From positions 1,674,001 through 1,738,000 of the forward strand of contig CAVXYW010000002.1 of NCBI GenBank assembly GCA_963766295.1: 64,000 nt of DNA, given 5' to 3'. The translations under genes and the position numbers were made by a program. Shown here piece by piece: positions 23,770 through 33,116 of this stretch (the first letter of the stretch is position 1; every line of letters starts with the position of its first letter). Origin of the DNA: JBBDRJ01 sp963766295 (lineage in GTDB: Bacteria; Actinomycetota; JAICYB01). The notes under the pieces were generated by a model. It searched no databases. It worked only from the letters and a program-made list of their open reading frames with translations, and was not told the DNA's origin.

Positions 23770-25244
23770 CCGATCGTCCCCATGGCGCGCGCTGTCGAAA
23801 ACTTCAGCGCATCCTCGATCGCATAAGCCGCACGAAGCACCGTTGCTTCGCCGAGAGCCGGACCCATCAGCTGAAGCCCGACCGGCAATTGATCTTCGGA
23901 CGCGAGACCGCAAGGGATCGAGATGGCCGTCGTCCCGGCCAGGTTAGTCGGGATCGTGCACACATCGGAGAGGTACATCTGCATCGGATCGTCGATGCGT
24001 TCGCCGATCCGGAAGGCCGTTGTCGGTGAAGTCGGCGATACAAGTAGGTCGAAGCGGTCGAATGCACTCTCGAAATCGCGGACGATCTGCGTTCGAAGCT
24101 TCAGAGCGCGGCCATACCAAGCGTCGTAATAGCCGGAGGACAGCGCATAAGTACCAAGAAGGATCCTGCGTTTCACTTCGGCTCCGAAGGCCGACTCGCG
24201 CGTCGCGCGATTCATCTTCTGTACGTCCGGCGCGTCGACGCGCGCGCCGTATCGCGTCCCGTCGTAACGCGCGAGATTCGACGACGCTTCGGCCGGAGCG
24301 ATGATGTAGTAGGCGTCGAGGCCATACCCGAACGAAGGAAGAGATACCTCCTCCACTATCCCTCCGAGCTTCTCGAGGACGGTCAGGGCTTCCCGGACTC
24401 GTTCCGAAACTCCCGTCTGCATCCCTTCACCCATCAGCTCCTTGACCACTCCGAAGCGCATACCCGTGATCGGACGGCCGAGTCCGGCGACATAGTCCGG
24501 ACGGTCTCCAGGGATCGACGTCGCGTCGCGCGGGTCGTGCCGAGCGATCTCTCGCAACACCAGTGCCGCGTCGCGCACTGTGCGGGTCATCGGGCCGGCT
24601 TGGTCCAGCGATGAGGCGAACGCGACCATGCCGAATCGCGAAACCAGCCCGTAGGTCGGTTTCAAACCAACGATGCCCGCCAGACACGCCGGCTGGCGTA
24701 TCGAGCCTCCCGTGTCGGTGCCGACGGAGATCGTCGCCATCCCCGATGCAACCGCGGCTGCAGAACCTCCGGACGACCCTCCCGGCACTCGCGAGGTGTC
24801 CCACGGATTGCGTGTCGGCCCGAACGCGGAGTTCTCGGTGGACGAACCCATCGCGAACTCGTCCAGATTGGTCTTCCCCACCATCAGCGTTCGCGCGTCA
24901 CGCAGGAGAGACCACACGGTTGAGTCGTAAGGCGGCTTGTAGTTGTCGAGCATCTTCGAACCGGCCGTCGTTCTTATGCCCTTGGTGCAGAAGATGTCCT
25001 TAACGGCCACTGTTACTCCCGCCAGCGCCCCCATCTCGACGCCACGAGCACGTTCTTCGTCGATGCGCGTGCCGTGCCGGACTGCGGCCTCACCCGTGCG
25101 CGAGATGAATGCGTTCAGCTTGGGCTCGGTCTGCTCGATGCGACCGATGACCGACTCAGCCAGCTCCGCAGCTTTGATCTCGCGGCGTTCGAGCAGGCCG
25201 GAAAGCTCGGTGGCGCTCAGGCGCCAAAGTTCGGTGTAAGTCAT
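23766..25244 (-). CDS. gatA: Aspartyl/glutamyl-tRNA amidotransferase subunit A
   Basis: 492 residues. Glutaminase subunit of the GatCAB complex that converts Glu-tRNA(Gln) and Asp-tRNA(Asn) to the amidated forms. Amidase-signature triad: Lys in VAVKDIFCTKG, the cis-Ser in the SVGTDTGGSIRQPA region and the nucleophile Ser in VPGGSSGGSAAAVASG. Start ATG 25244 is 3 nt after gatC, with AGGGG adjacent. The gatC-gatA-gatB order is standard; only the following gatB is unusual. Confidence 0.97.
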   Translation of the reverse strand: MTYTELWRLSATELSGLLERREIKAAELAESVIGRIEQTEPKLNAFISRTGEAAVRHGTRIDEERARGVEMGALAGVTVAVKDIFCTKGIRTTAGSKMLDNYKPPYDSTVWSLLRDARTLMVGKTNLDEFAMGSSTENSAFGPTRNPWDTSRVPGGSSGGSAAAVASGMATISVGTDTGGSIRQPACLAGIVGLKPTYGLVSRFGMVAFASSLDQAGPMTRTVRDAALVLREIARHDPRDATSIPGDRPDYVAGLGRPITGMRFGVVKELMGEGMQTGVSERVREALTVLEKLGGIVEEVSLPSFGYGLDAYYIIAPAEASSNLARYDGTRYGARVDAPDVQKMNRATRESAFGAEVKRRILLGTYALSSGYYDAWYGRALKLRTQIVRDFESAFDRFDLLVSPTSPTTAFRIGERIDDPMQMYLSDVCTIPTNLAGTTAISIPCGLASEDQLPVGLQLMGPALGEATVLRAAYAIEDALKFSTARAMGTIG

Positions 25245-25247
25245 CCC

Positions 25248-25544
25248 CTAGTCGGAGTCCTCGAGGATCTTCGGGACCCGAAAGAATTGACCGTCCCGTT
25301 CGGGAGCATTGGCCAGTATCGCTTCGGAATCGGGTGGCGGAACGACAACGTCCTCGCGCCACACGTTGGACTGCTCGATGGGGTGGGCGGTTTCAGGAAC
25401 ATCCTCCAGGTCGAGCGCTTGGATCCGCTGCGCACGCTCGAGGACCGCGCTCAGCTGGCCACGAAAGAGCTCGATCTCGGCTTCCGAGAGTTCGAGACGG
25501 GCGAGACGAGCTACATGCTCGACCTCTTCACGGGAGATGGCCAT
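25248..25544 (-). CDS. gatC: Aspartyl/glutamyl-tRNA amidotransferase subunit C
   Basis: 98 residues. Small subunit that wraps around the GatA-GatB interface. ISREEVEHVARLARLELSE is the family's N-terminal helix motif, and the C-terminus has the usual R-D-V pattern (WREDVVVPPPDSEAIL) and final FFRVPKIL. It starts 11 nt downstream of ligA and leads the gatCAB set. Confidence 0.95.
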   Translation of the reverse strand: MAISREEVEHVARLARLELSEAEIELFRGQLSAVLERAQRIQALDLEDVPETAHPIEQSNVWREDVVVPPPDSEAILANAPERDGQFFRVPKILEDSD

Positions 25545-25555
25545 AAGAAGCGAGT

Positions 25556-27577
25556 TTAGCCGAGCAGCTTCCGCAATCCTGCTTCGTCCAGCACCTCTAC
25601 GCCCAGCTCGTTGGCCTTGTCGAGCTTGGAACCAGCGCTGTCGCCGGCGACCAGGTAATCGGTCTTTTTCGAAACACTCGACGTCACTTTGGCTCCCCTG
25701 TCGACGAGCAACCGAGTGGCTTCATCACGGCTCCACTCCTCGAGTGTGCCGGTGATCACGAACGTCTTGCCCTGAAGAGGCCCGGCGGCCGCTCTCCTTT
25801 CTTCCTTCATTCGGACGCCGGCCTTCGCAAGCTTGCCGAGGAGGTCCTTCGTCTTAGGACGAGCGAAGAACTCGACCACGGATTCGGCGACAACCCGGCC
25901 GATCCCCTCCACATCCAGCAGCTGATCCAGGTTCGCTTTCGCGATCGCGTCGATAGACCCGGAGTGGTCGGCGATGTCCCTGGCCGTCGTCGCGCCAACA
26001 TGACGAATCCCAAGTCCGTACAACAGCCGGTCGATCGGCCGGTCCTTCGCGCGCAGGATCGAGTTGGCGAGATTCTCGACGGCCTTGTCCTTGTGGCCCG
26101 GGAGCCGCGCTATGTCTTCATCCGACAGATAAAAGATGTCTCCCACGTCGGCGATGAGCTCCATCTCGAGTAGCGCCTGGATCGTCTTGTAGCCGAGGTG
26201 GTCGATGTCCATCGCGCCGCGGCCGGCGAAGTGGATGATCCCTTCGAGCTGCTGCGCCGGACACGAGGTGTTCGGGCATCTGATGACAACCTCGCCTTCG
26301 GGCCGCTCGAGCTTCGTGGCGCAGACCGGACATTTCGTGGGCATCTTGAACTTGCGCTCATCACCCGTGCGCATGCTCGGTATCGGCGCGACAACTTCGG
26401 GGATGACGTCGCCGGCACGTCTAACCACGACCTGATCGCCGATCAACACTCCTTTGCGTTCGATCTCGTCGATGTTGTGCAAGGTGGCCTGAGAGACGGT
26501 AACTCCACCGACGTGCACGGGCTCGAGGATCGCGAACGGAGTGACGGCGCCAGTTCGGCCGACGTTCACGTGGATGTCATTGAGGACGGTCGTCTGTTCC
26601 TCTGGCGGGAACTTGAAAGCGATAGCCCAGCGAGGTGCTTTCGAGGTGCTCCCCAGATCCGAACGCTCCGTGAGGTCGTCGACCTTGATCACGACACCGT
26701 CGATCTCGTGGTCCATGTCGTGGCGCTTTTCTTGCGTCTTCGCGCAGTAGGCCTTGATCTCTTTTGCCCCAGGCGTCCTCTTCGCGCCCGGATGAACGCG
26801 GAGTCCGATCGACTTCAGGTACTCGAGCAACTCCCAATGCGTGTCCAAGCGCAAGCCGTCGGCGCGGACGACACCGTGGAAATAGATCGACAACGGTCTT
26901 GTGGCGGTCTTAGACGGATCCTTCTGACGCAAGGTGCCCGCCGCCGCGTTGCGTGGATTGGCAAAGAGTGTCTTCCCGGCTTCGCCCAGCTCCTCGTTGA
27001 CCTGCTCGAAGTCCTTCAGGTTCAGGAAGACCTCACCGCGGAGCTCCAGCCACGGCGGCGGGTCGTCTGTTCGCAACCGCGCAGGCAGGCCGCGGATAGT
27101 TCGGATGTTCGGTGTTACGTCCTCACCCATACTTCCGTCGCCGCGCGTTGCCCCGCGTGTGTAGCTGCCGTTCTCATACACGACAGCGACAGACACGCCG
27201 TCGATCTTCGGTTCGCAGACGAAGGATGCGTCGTGCCCGAGCCCGCGCGTCACCCGCGCGAGCCAAGCGTCGAGGTCGTCGTCGCTGAACGCATTGTCGA
27301 GAGATAGGAGACGATCGGAGTGCCGGACGGGAGCGAAAAGGTCCGAGGGCACCGCGCCTACTCGCTGCGTCGGCGAGTCCGGAGTGATCAGTTCCGGGAA
27401 GCGCTCCTCGATGTCGGTTAGCTCGCGGATGAGCTTGTCGTAGGACGCGTCCGACATCTCGGGTTGGTCGAGCACGTGATAGCGGTAGTTGTGGTACTCG
27501 ATCTGAGCGCGAAGCTCCTCGGCACGGACGCGTGCGTCGGACTGTACGGCCTCGTCCGATTGCCTGACCTTGGCCAC
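25556..27577 (-). CDS. ligA: NAD-dependent DNA ligase
   Basis: 673 residues from the GTG at 27577. Seals nicks in replication and repair using NAD. Ia domain at the N-terminus; adenylation Lys in CEPKIDGVSVAVVYENG; then the OB-fold, a four-Cys zinc finger (CPVCATKLE and CPNTSCPAQ), tandem helix-hairpin-helix units (GIRHVGATTARDIAD, VEGIGRVVAESV) and a C-terminal BRCT domain (GKTFVITGTLEEWSRDEATR). Complete, with normal length. It lies between the nitrilase and gatC in one operon. Confidence 0.97.
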   Translation of the reverse strand: MAKVRQSDEAVQSDARVRAEELRAQIEYHNYRYHVLDQPEMSDASYDKLIRELTDIEERFPELITPDSPTQRVGAVPSDLFAPVRHSDRLLSLDNAFSDDDLDAWLARVTRGLGHDASFVCEPKIDGVSVAVVYENGSYTRGATRGDGSMGEDVTPNIRTIRGLPARLRTDDPPPWLELRGEVFLNLKDFEQVNEELGEAGKTLFANPRNAAAGTLRQKDPSKTATRPLSIYFHGVVRADGLRLDTHWELLEYLKSIGLRVHPGAKRTPGAKEIKAYCAKTQEKRHDMDHEIDGVVIKVDDLTERSDLGSTSKAPRWAIAFKFPPEEQTTVLNDIHVNVGRTGAVTPFAILEPVHVGGVTVSQATLHNIDEIERKGVLIGDQVVVRRAGDVIPEVVAPIPSMRTGDERKFKMPTKCPVCATKLERPEGEVVIRCPNTSCPAQQLEGIIHFAGRGAMDIDHLGYKTIQALLEMELIADVGDIFYLSDEDIARLPGHKDKAVENLANSILRAKDRPIDRLLYGLGIRHVGATTARDIADHSGSIDAIAKANLDQLLDVEGIGRVVAESVVEFFARPKTKDLLGKLAKAGVRMKEERRAAAGPLQGKTFVITGTLEEWSRDEATRLLVDRGAKVTSSVSKKTDYLVAGDSAGSKLDKANELGVEVLDEAGLRKLLG

Positions 27578-27579
27578 GA

Positions 27580-28533
27580 TTAACTGTTGTCGGGTTCCTC
27601 GGACTCTTCGAACACGACAGCACGAGCGGCATCCGTGCGAACCCTCAGCTGCAGAACTTCCGCCCGCGCGTAGTGACCGACGGGGTCGAACTGGTGTCGT
27701 TCACGCTGAGCATCGGCGACATCGATATCGGCGTAGATGATTCCTTCTTCGCCGATCAAGGGGCCGGCCAAGATCTGACCGGTAGGAGCAACGATCACCG
27801 AGTTGCCCTTCGACAGCCAGTCCTCTTCGCCGCCGTAAATCTCGTCGCGAGCTGGAACATCCGCCGGCACGTCGCTGCCACGCATGCAGAAGTTCACGCC
27901 GACAACGAACATCCGCCCCTCTTTGGCGATGTGCTGCATCGACGCCACCCACACGTCGCTGTTGTCCCAAGTGGGAGCCAGGTAGACCTCGATCCCCTTG
28001 GCGTAAAGAGCGGCTCTCGCCAGAGGCATGTAGTTCTCCCAGCACGTCAAGCCGCCGAGTCGTCCGAAGGGCGTCTGGAGAACGTCCAACGTTGAGCCGT
28101 CGCCCATCCCCCAAACCAGCCGTTCGCCGCCCGTCGGCATCAACTTTCGATGCTTGGCTATCAAGTTTCCTTCGTTATCGAAGTAGAGCTGCGCGTTGTA
28201 GATCGTCGATCCGACCTCTTCGCGTTCGTTAACACCGATGGAGATGTAGGCATTCGCGCGGGTGGCCGCCTCTCCTATGGCCTGCGTCGTTGCGCTCGGG
28301 ACGACCACCGATTGGTCCAAAAGGCGAGCGAACAGATCGGCCGACTGGCGGGAGAACGCGGTGGTGCGCCAAACCCAGTCCGGATACGTGGGTATGAATG
28401 TCTCGGGGAAGACGATCAGACCCGCACCCTCAGCTGCCGCCTTTTCGGTGAACGCAACCACCTTGTCGACGGTTCCTTCGCGATCGAGGAACACGGGAGC
28501 AGCTTGAATAGCGGCGACCTTGATGCCGGTCAA
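27580..28533 (-). CDS. Nitrilase-family carbon-nitrogen hydrolase
   Basis: 317 residues from the TTG at 28533, preceded by GGAGG. The catalytic Glu-Lys-Cys set is visible: FPETFIPTYPDW, HRKLMPTGGERLVWG and LTCWENYMPLAR. The PTYPDW and GGLTCWENYMP signatures are those of true nitrilases (branch 1), which hydrolyse nitriles to acids and ammonia, rather than amidases or carbamoyl hydrolases. Cytoplasmic. Its place among translation and DNA-repair genes gives no hint of the natural substrate. Confidence 0.88.
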   Translation of the reverse strand: MTGIKVAAIQAAPVFLDREGTVDKVVAFTEKAAAEGAGLIVFPETFIPTYPDWVWRTTAFSRQSADLFARLLDQSVVVPSATTQAIGEAATRANAYISIGVNEREEVGSTIYNAQLYFDNEGNLIAKHRKLMPTGGERLVWGMGDGSTLDVLQTPFGRLGGLTCWENYMPLARAALYAKGIEVYLAPTWDNSDVWVASMQHIAKEGRMFVVGVNFCMRGSDVPADVPARDEIYGGEEDWLSKGNSVIVAPTGQILAGPLIGEEGIIYADIDVADAQRERHQFDPVGHYARAEVLQLRVRTDAARAVVFEESEEPDNS

Positions 28534-28571
28534 CTTGCCTCCTTATCGGGTGCTACCCAGTGTCTACCGCG

Positions 28572-29564
28572 TCAGGGAACTACCGCGAACCCGTTGACTT
28601 CGAAGACCGTAACGTCTCCGCTGACTTTCTTTGGTTTTCCGTCCGGGAGCGTCAAGGCGTAGACGGACCCCTTCTTGGCGTAAAGGATCGTCGAGCCGTC
28701 CCTGCTCCAGTCCATCCACGTCACGCCTTCGGAAAGCACCTTTTCGCTTTCGTTCCCGCCGCGCAGGACCCAGACACCTGCTCGTCCTTCGTCGTCTTCG
28801 GCCGTGAAGGCGACGTAGCCCTGGTCACTCACGGACGCGTATCCGATGGATCCGTCGAAAAGCTTTCGATCATTTGTGAGCCGCTCGCCGTCCAGCTTTG
28901 CAACGACCAAGCTCTCGCTTCTTTGCATAAGGATCTCTTTCCCATCGGGTGAAGCCGCCACAGGGTTTCCCGTGCCTATGTGTGTGACCGTGGAACGCGA
29001 TCCCGCCAACTTCACGAGTGCGAGCTCCATCTGGGATTGGTCGTCGAGAATCACGAAGCGCTCGGCATCAAGCCAGACCGGGAAACGAACGTTAACTGCT
29101 CCGCGCGACCACAGCACCCGACTGCCACCTTCGGGATCGATGAGGACGATGTCACGGTCGTCGAGAAGCTCGCGGGCAACGAGTTTGCCGTCAGGAGACC
29201 ATCCGAGAGGGAGAGCCCCAGCTCCCGAAAGCTCGAACCGTCTGTTCTCATCTAAGGAGAGCATCCAGAGCGCGCCGTTTCTCTCGACGTAGGAATACCA
29301 GCGACCATCGGGACTCGCGATCCCTAGTGTTGTGTCATCGGGCAGAGGACCGACCCTGCGCACCTTGCCGGTTTCGAGTTCGCGGACGAAGACTCCATCC
29401 TTGCCCGCGTAGACGAGGCGTCCGGGATCCGGGCCACCCTGGTTGGCGCCGAACGCGTACGCCACAGCTGCTGCTATTGCAGCGAGCAGGAGCAAGCCGA
29501 CCAGCATCCGGCCCCGCGAGAAAAGCGAACTCGGACGCTTAGCGCTCGGTGATCGTTCCGCCAC
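28572..29564 (-). CDS. Membrane-anchored TolB/WD40-like beta-propeller protein
   Basis: 330 residues from the GTG at 29564, overlapping the mnmA end by 26 nt. An N-terminal helix (about residues 20-43, MLVGLLLLAAIAAAVAYAFG) anchors or exports it. The rest is a repeated pattern of four-stranded blades with PD40-type motifs (GIASPDGRWYSY, LGWSPDGKLVAR, VAASPDGKEILM, MDWSRDGSTILY). Probably an extracytoplasmic binding or scaffold protein. No enzyme residues are recognised. Confidence 0.7.
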   Translation of the reverse strand: MAERSPSAKRPSSLFSRGRMLVGLLLLAAIAAAVAYAFGANQGGPDPGRLVYAGKDGVFVRELETGKVRRVGPLPDDTTLGIASPDGRWYSYVERNGALWMLSLDENRRFELSGAGALPLGWSPDGKLVARELLDDRDIVLIDPEGGSRVLWSRGAVNVRFPVWLDAERFVILDDQSQMELALVKLAGSRSTVTHIGTGNPVAASPDGKEILMQRSESLVVAKLDGERLTNDRKLFDGSIGYASVSDQGYVAFTAEDDEGRAGVWVLRGGNESEKVLSEGVTWMDWSRDGSTILYAKKGSVYALTLPDGKPKKVSGDVTVFEVNGFAVVP

Positions 29565-30612
29565 CGATTACCTCGTCGCCTCTGTAAAGGACGACGGCTT
29601 GGCCCGGCGCTATCGCGCGCACCGGACGTTCGAACTCGAGCCGGAAGCCTTCTTCATTCGGGAAGAAGGCTGCCGGCACCGGCTCACCCCGGTATCGAAC
29701 GACGGCGTCGAATCTGTCGCCGTCGTGTGGCCGATCGCCCCTAACGAAGCGGGGGCGCCGTGCGCGTAACGCGCTACGCGCGAGCGCCTGTTCTGTACCA
29801 ACAACGATCGCGTTGCGATCGACGTCGATGCGGGTCACGTAATGGGGGTCAGTCCCAAGGGCCCCGAGGCCACGGCGTTGTCCGACCGTGTAGTACGCGA
29901 GCCCTCTGTGCTCGCCGACGACCGATCCGGCGTCGTCGACGATCGGGCCTCGCCGCACAGCGACGGGGACCGTTTCCGCAACCACGTCGCCGGGCCGCCG
30001 TCCCTCTCCGACGAAGCACACCTCGAGGGAGTCTTCGCGATCGGCGTTGGGTAAAGCGAGGTCGCGCGCGATCGCGCGGACTTCGTCCTTCGACGACAAC
30101 TCTCCGATCGGCAAGAGCGCCATCGCCAGGGCACTCTGCCCCAGCGCGTACAGCACATAGCTCTGGTCCTTGTCGATGTTCCTCGCGCGGAGCAGCCTTC
30201 GGCGCCTACCGTCACTTTCGACCCGGGCGTAGTGGCCGGTGACGATGCCGTCGAAGCCGAGCATCCGAGCCTTGTCGGCCAACGCCCCGAAGCGAACCAG
30301 CTCGTTGCAACGGATACACGGATTGGGTGTCAGACCCTTCGCGTAATCGTCAACGAAGGGACCGACTACCTGAGAAGCAAAGGTCTCGCGAAAATCGAAT
30401 GTGTAATGAGGGATTCCGATAACGTCGGCCGCTCGGCGCGCGTCGGCGACGGCATCGAGCGTGCAGCATCCTTTCGTCAGCCGCGTTTCCTCGTCCGGGA
30501 ACTCCCACTGCTTCAGCGTGGCGCCGACGACTTCGTGGCCTTCACGTACCGCCAGCGCGGCGGCCACCGAGGAGTCGACGCCGCCGGACATGGCGGCCAG
30601 CAAGCGGGACAC
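29539..30612 (-). CDS. mnmA: tRNA-specific 2-thiouridylase
   Basis: 357 residues from the GTG at 30612, 2 nt after the desulfurase stop. Installs the 2-thio group on U34 of Lys/Glu/Gln tRNAs using sulfur passed on by a cysteine desulfurase. The PP-loop is MSGGVDSSVAA; the two catalytic Cys lie in NPCIRCNELVRFG and EDSLEVCFVG. The central domain has RNIDKDQSYVLYAL, and the C-terminal beta-barrel is present. Pairing with the desulfurase directly upstream supports a sulfur-relay role. Confidence 0.95.
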   Translation of the reverse strand: MSRLLAAMSGGVDSSVAAALAVREGHEVVGATLKQWEFPDEETRLTKGCCTLDAVADARRAADVIGIPHYTFDFRETFASQVVGPFVDDYAKGLTPNPCIRCNELVRFGALADKARMLGFDGIVTGHYARVESDGRRRRLLRARNIDKDQSYVLYALGQSALAMALLPIGELSSKDEVRAIARDLALPNADREDSLEVCFVGEGRRPGDVVAETVPVAVRRGPIVDDAGSVVGEHRGLAYYTVGQRRGLGALGTDPHYVTRIDVDRNAIVVGTEQALARSALRARRPRFVRGDRPHDGDRFDAVVRYRGEPVPAAFFPNEEGFRLEFERPVRAIAPGQAVVLYRGDEVIGGGTITER

Positions 30613-30614
30613 GG

Positions 30615-31760
30615 CTATCGCCTAAACGAGCGGACTCGCTCGACGATCGGCGGCAGCTCGTCCAGCACGGCATCGATGTCGGCGTCGGTTGTGCCGCGTC
30701 CCACAGTGAAGCGCAAAGCACCCTGCGCCCAATTCGCCGGGATGCCACATGCGCCGAGCACGTATGAAGGTTCGACAGACCCGGACTGGCACGCCGATCC
30801 GGTCGACGCGCAGATCTCCTTGGCGTCCAGCATCAACAGGACGTCCTCACCGATAACGCCACGAACACTAACGTTGAGGTTGTGCGGTAGCCGTGCCGTC
30901 TCGTGTCCGTTAATGCGCACGTCTTCGATACGCTGCTGCAACTCCGTCGAAAGGCGATCGCGCAAGCCTCGCCAGCGATCCGGTTCCGAATCGAGCTCTC
31001 CGGTAACGAGCTCAGCCGCTGCGGCGAAACCGACAACGCCGGCCGGATTCTCGGTTCCCGAACGTCGTCCGCGCTCCTGCCCGCCGCCATGCGTCGTGGG
31101 GATCAGCTTCACGCCGCGACGTACAAACAGGGCTCCCGTTCCCTTTGGTCCACCGATCTTATGTGCGGAGAACGCGGCGACATCGACGCCGAGTCCTCGC
31201 ACATCGACGTTGATCTTTCCGAGAGCTTGCACGGCATCGGTGAAAACCAAGACGCCTCGGTCCCGACAAAGGGCAGCCACCTCGGCTACGGGTTCGATCG
31301 TGCCGATCTCGTTGTTGGCCAGCATCAGGCAAACGAGCGCGGTGTCGTCCCTCAATCGCTCGGCGACGTCGGAAGGAGCCACGAGACCGGTTTCGTCCAC
31401 GGGTAGGAATTCGACTTCGAACCCTTGATCCCGGAGCCACGTCGCCGAGTCGAGAACGGCGTGATGCTCGATCCTCGGGAGCAGGATGTGGCGCTTGCCC
31501 TGACCTGCGAGGGCCCAGGCCGCACCCTTGACCGCCAAGTTGTCGGCCTCGGTGCCGCCGCCGGTGAAGACGATCTCTTCGGGCGACGCGCCGATCGCGA
31601 GCGCAAGCTTCTCCCGCCCTTCGTCGATGCCTTTGCGTGCCTCGCGCCCGCGCGAATAGATGCTCGAAGGATTGCCCCAGGCCTCCGTCAGGAACGGCAA
31701 CATGGCTTCCCGGGCTTCGGGAAGCATGGGCGATGTGGCGGCGTAATCGAGGTAATGCAT
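30615..31760 (-). CDS. Cysteine desulfurase (IscS/NifS type)
   Basis: 381 residues, ATG at 31760. PLP enzyme releasing sulfur from cysteine. LDYAATSPMLPEAREAM at the start, PLP Lys in SAHKIGGPKGTGALFVRRG, and the persulfide Cys in the mobile loop CASTGSACQSGSVEPSYVL. The loop length fits the IscS/NifS class I enzymes. Upstream partner of mnmA, so tRNA thiolation is the likeliest use; Fe-S assembly is possible since no isc or suf genes are nearby. Confidence 0.93.
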   Translation of the reverse strand: MHYLDYAATSPMLPEAREAMLPFLTEAWGNPSSIYSRGREARKGIDEGREKLALAIGASPEEIVFTGGGTEADNLAVKGAAWALAGQGKRHILLPRIEHHAVLDSATWLRDQGFEVEFLPVDETGLVAPSDVAERLRDDTALVCLMLANNEIGTIEPVAEVAALCRDRGVLVFTDAVQALGKINVDVRGLGVDVAAFSAHKIGGPKGTGALFVRRGVKLIPTTHGGGQERGRRSGTENPAGVVGFAAAAELVTGELDSEPDRWRGLRDRLSTELQQRIEDVRINGHETARLPHNLNVSVRGVIGEDVLLMLDAKEICASTGSACQSGSVEPSYVLGACGIPANWAQGALRFTVGRGTTDADIDAVLDELPPIVERVRSFRR

Positions 31761-31803
31761 CAGGTAATGATAGGAGCGCCCTATGAATGGATCGGCCTAG
31801 TCC

Positions 31804-32691
31804 TTGCCCGAACTCCGTTTCGATGCTCTCGGACGCCGCGAAGTGATCCTCGCGCCGGAGCGCGCCAAGCGGGGCGCCCCGCCCGTCACCGCCTACGAGC
31901 CCGATCCCGCGCCTTGTGACTTCTGTGGAGGACAGGAACAACGGACCCCACCCGAAACCTTCGCCATCCGGCAGAGCCACAGCGCTTTGCCGGACACACC
32001 CGGCTGGGCGGTGCGCGTGGTGCCTAATCTCTATCCGGCTACGCCGTTCCACGAGGTCGTCGTGCACACACCCGATCACGACGAGCATTTCGAAGATCAG
32101 GATTCGGACCATCGATTGGACGTGATGCGCACATACCGCGCTCGGATCCGGGACAGTCCGTGCATCAGCAACGTCGTGGTTTGGAACCGCGGACGGTCCT
32201 CAGGTGCCTCCCGCACACACGCACATGGTCAGATCTTCGGACTGGAGCACGTTCCACCGACGATCGAAAGAGAAGCCGAAGCCTTCGGTGAGGGTCCGTG
32301 CGTCCTGGACGGCTTGGCGGACGACGACAAGTTGCTCGTTGCCGAAGTCGATGGCTGTCGCGTTGTTGCTCATCCCGTGCCGTTCGTTGCCGACGAGCTA
32401 TTGATCGTGCCGCCCTGTACGCCGGCGCTGGAAACGCTAGAAGACACAGAGCTCGCGGCGGCCGGAGAAGCTTTCGCCATCGCGATCACACGGACACTCC
32501 AACGACTCGGAAAGGGAGTTCCCTTCAACCTCGTCGTCCACTCGGCCCCCAGGGGCGTCAATCGGTTTCACTGGCACGCGCACCTGATGCCGCGCACTGC
32601 AGTTTGGGGCGGACTCGAGATTGGGGCCGAGCTGGCGATCGTCGCCGCCGATCCCCTTGAAACGGCGCGGGACCTAAGAGAACTGAGCTAG
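31804..32691 (+). CDS. Galactose-1-phosphate uridylyltransferase-like (GalT/HIT superfamily)
   Basis: 295 residues from the TTG at 31804. The N-terminal half has a zinc-type CDFCGG and VRVVPNLYPAT; the HIT-like active sites read SRTHAHGQIFGLEHVP and RGVNRFHWHAHLMPR. These match the GalT fold, which transfers UMP between UDP-glucose and hexose-1-phosphate, although small bacterial members may act on other sugar phosphates. Divergent from the desulfurase; its stop overlaps that of the convergent thioesterase. No other Leloir genes are in the window. Confidence 0.8.
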   Translation: MPELRFDALGRREVILAPERAKRGAPPVTAYEPDPAPCDFCGGQEQRTPPETFAIRQSHSALPDTPGWAVRVVPNLYPATPFHEVVVHTPDHDEHFEDQDSDHRLDVMRTYRARIRDSPCISNVVVWNRGRSSGASRTHAHGQIFGLEHVPPTIEREAEAFGEGPCVLDGLADDDKLLVAEVDGCRVVAHPVPFVADELLIVPPCTPALETLEDTELAAAGEAFAIAITRTLQRLGKGVPFNLVVHSAPRGVNRFHWHAHLMPRTAVWGGLEIGAELAIVAADPLETARDLRELS

Positions 32692-33116
32692 TCGCGCCGA
32701 GGCAGGATCATCTGCGTGTTGCGGAACAGCGCGATGGTGCGGTCTGTGTCGAGATTGCGCACGACGCAGTCCCAAACCTGAGTCGTCCGGCCCACGTGCT
32801 GGGGAGTAGCCCGGCCCTCGACCGTCTCTCCCTCTCGAGCCGACCCCAGGAAGTTGGTCTTCAGCTCTACGGTCGTGAACGTCGTGTTCTCGGGTGCGTT
32901 GGGCGGCGTGCCCAAAGCACAGAGCGTGTCCGCCAACGCGATGATCGCCGGCGCGAAGAGATATCCCGTACCGGCGATCAGCTGCTTCGTGACCTTGATC
33001 CGCCCGACGACGAGGTCCTTGCCGACCTCAGTGAACTCGCAGCCGAGCATGCCCGGAACCAAGGGACCGAAGAAGTCGTTGGCAGCCTTTACCGGATCTC
33101 GATCCCAGTCCGACAT
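32688..33116 (-). CDS. PaaI-like hotdog-fold acyl-CoA thioesterase
   Basis: 142 residues from the ATG at 33116, which overlaps the enoyl-CoA hydratase stop as TGATG. The sequence has the hotdog features of PaaI-type enzymes: KVTKQLIAGTGYLFAPAIIA on the central helix, then TVELKTNFLGSAREGETVEG strands. The helix lacks the usual catalytic HGG, so the exact chemistry is uncertain. The normally separate start shows it is not a C-terminal domain of the hydratase, even though a frameshift makes the two look fused. Confidence 0.75.
   Translation of the reverse strand: MSDWDRDPVKAANDFFGPLVPGMLGCEFTEVGKDLVVGRIKVTKQLIAGTGYLFAPAIIALADTLCALGTPPNAPENTTFTTVELKTNFLGSAREGETVEGRATPQHVGRTTQVWDCVVRNLDTDRTIALFRNTQMILPRRD

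Noticed and set aside
26198..27307. Plus-strand open frame of 369 codons
   Set aside because: It is the antisense shadow of ligA, a complete and conserved gene, and has no recognisable domain.
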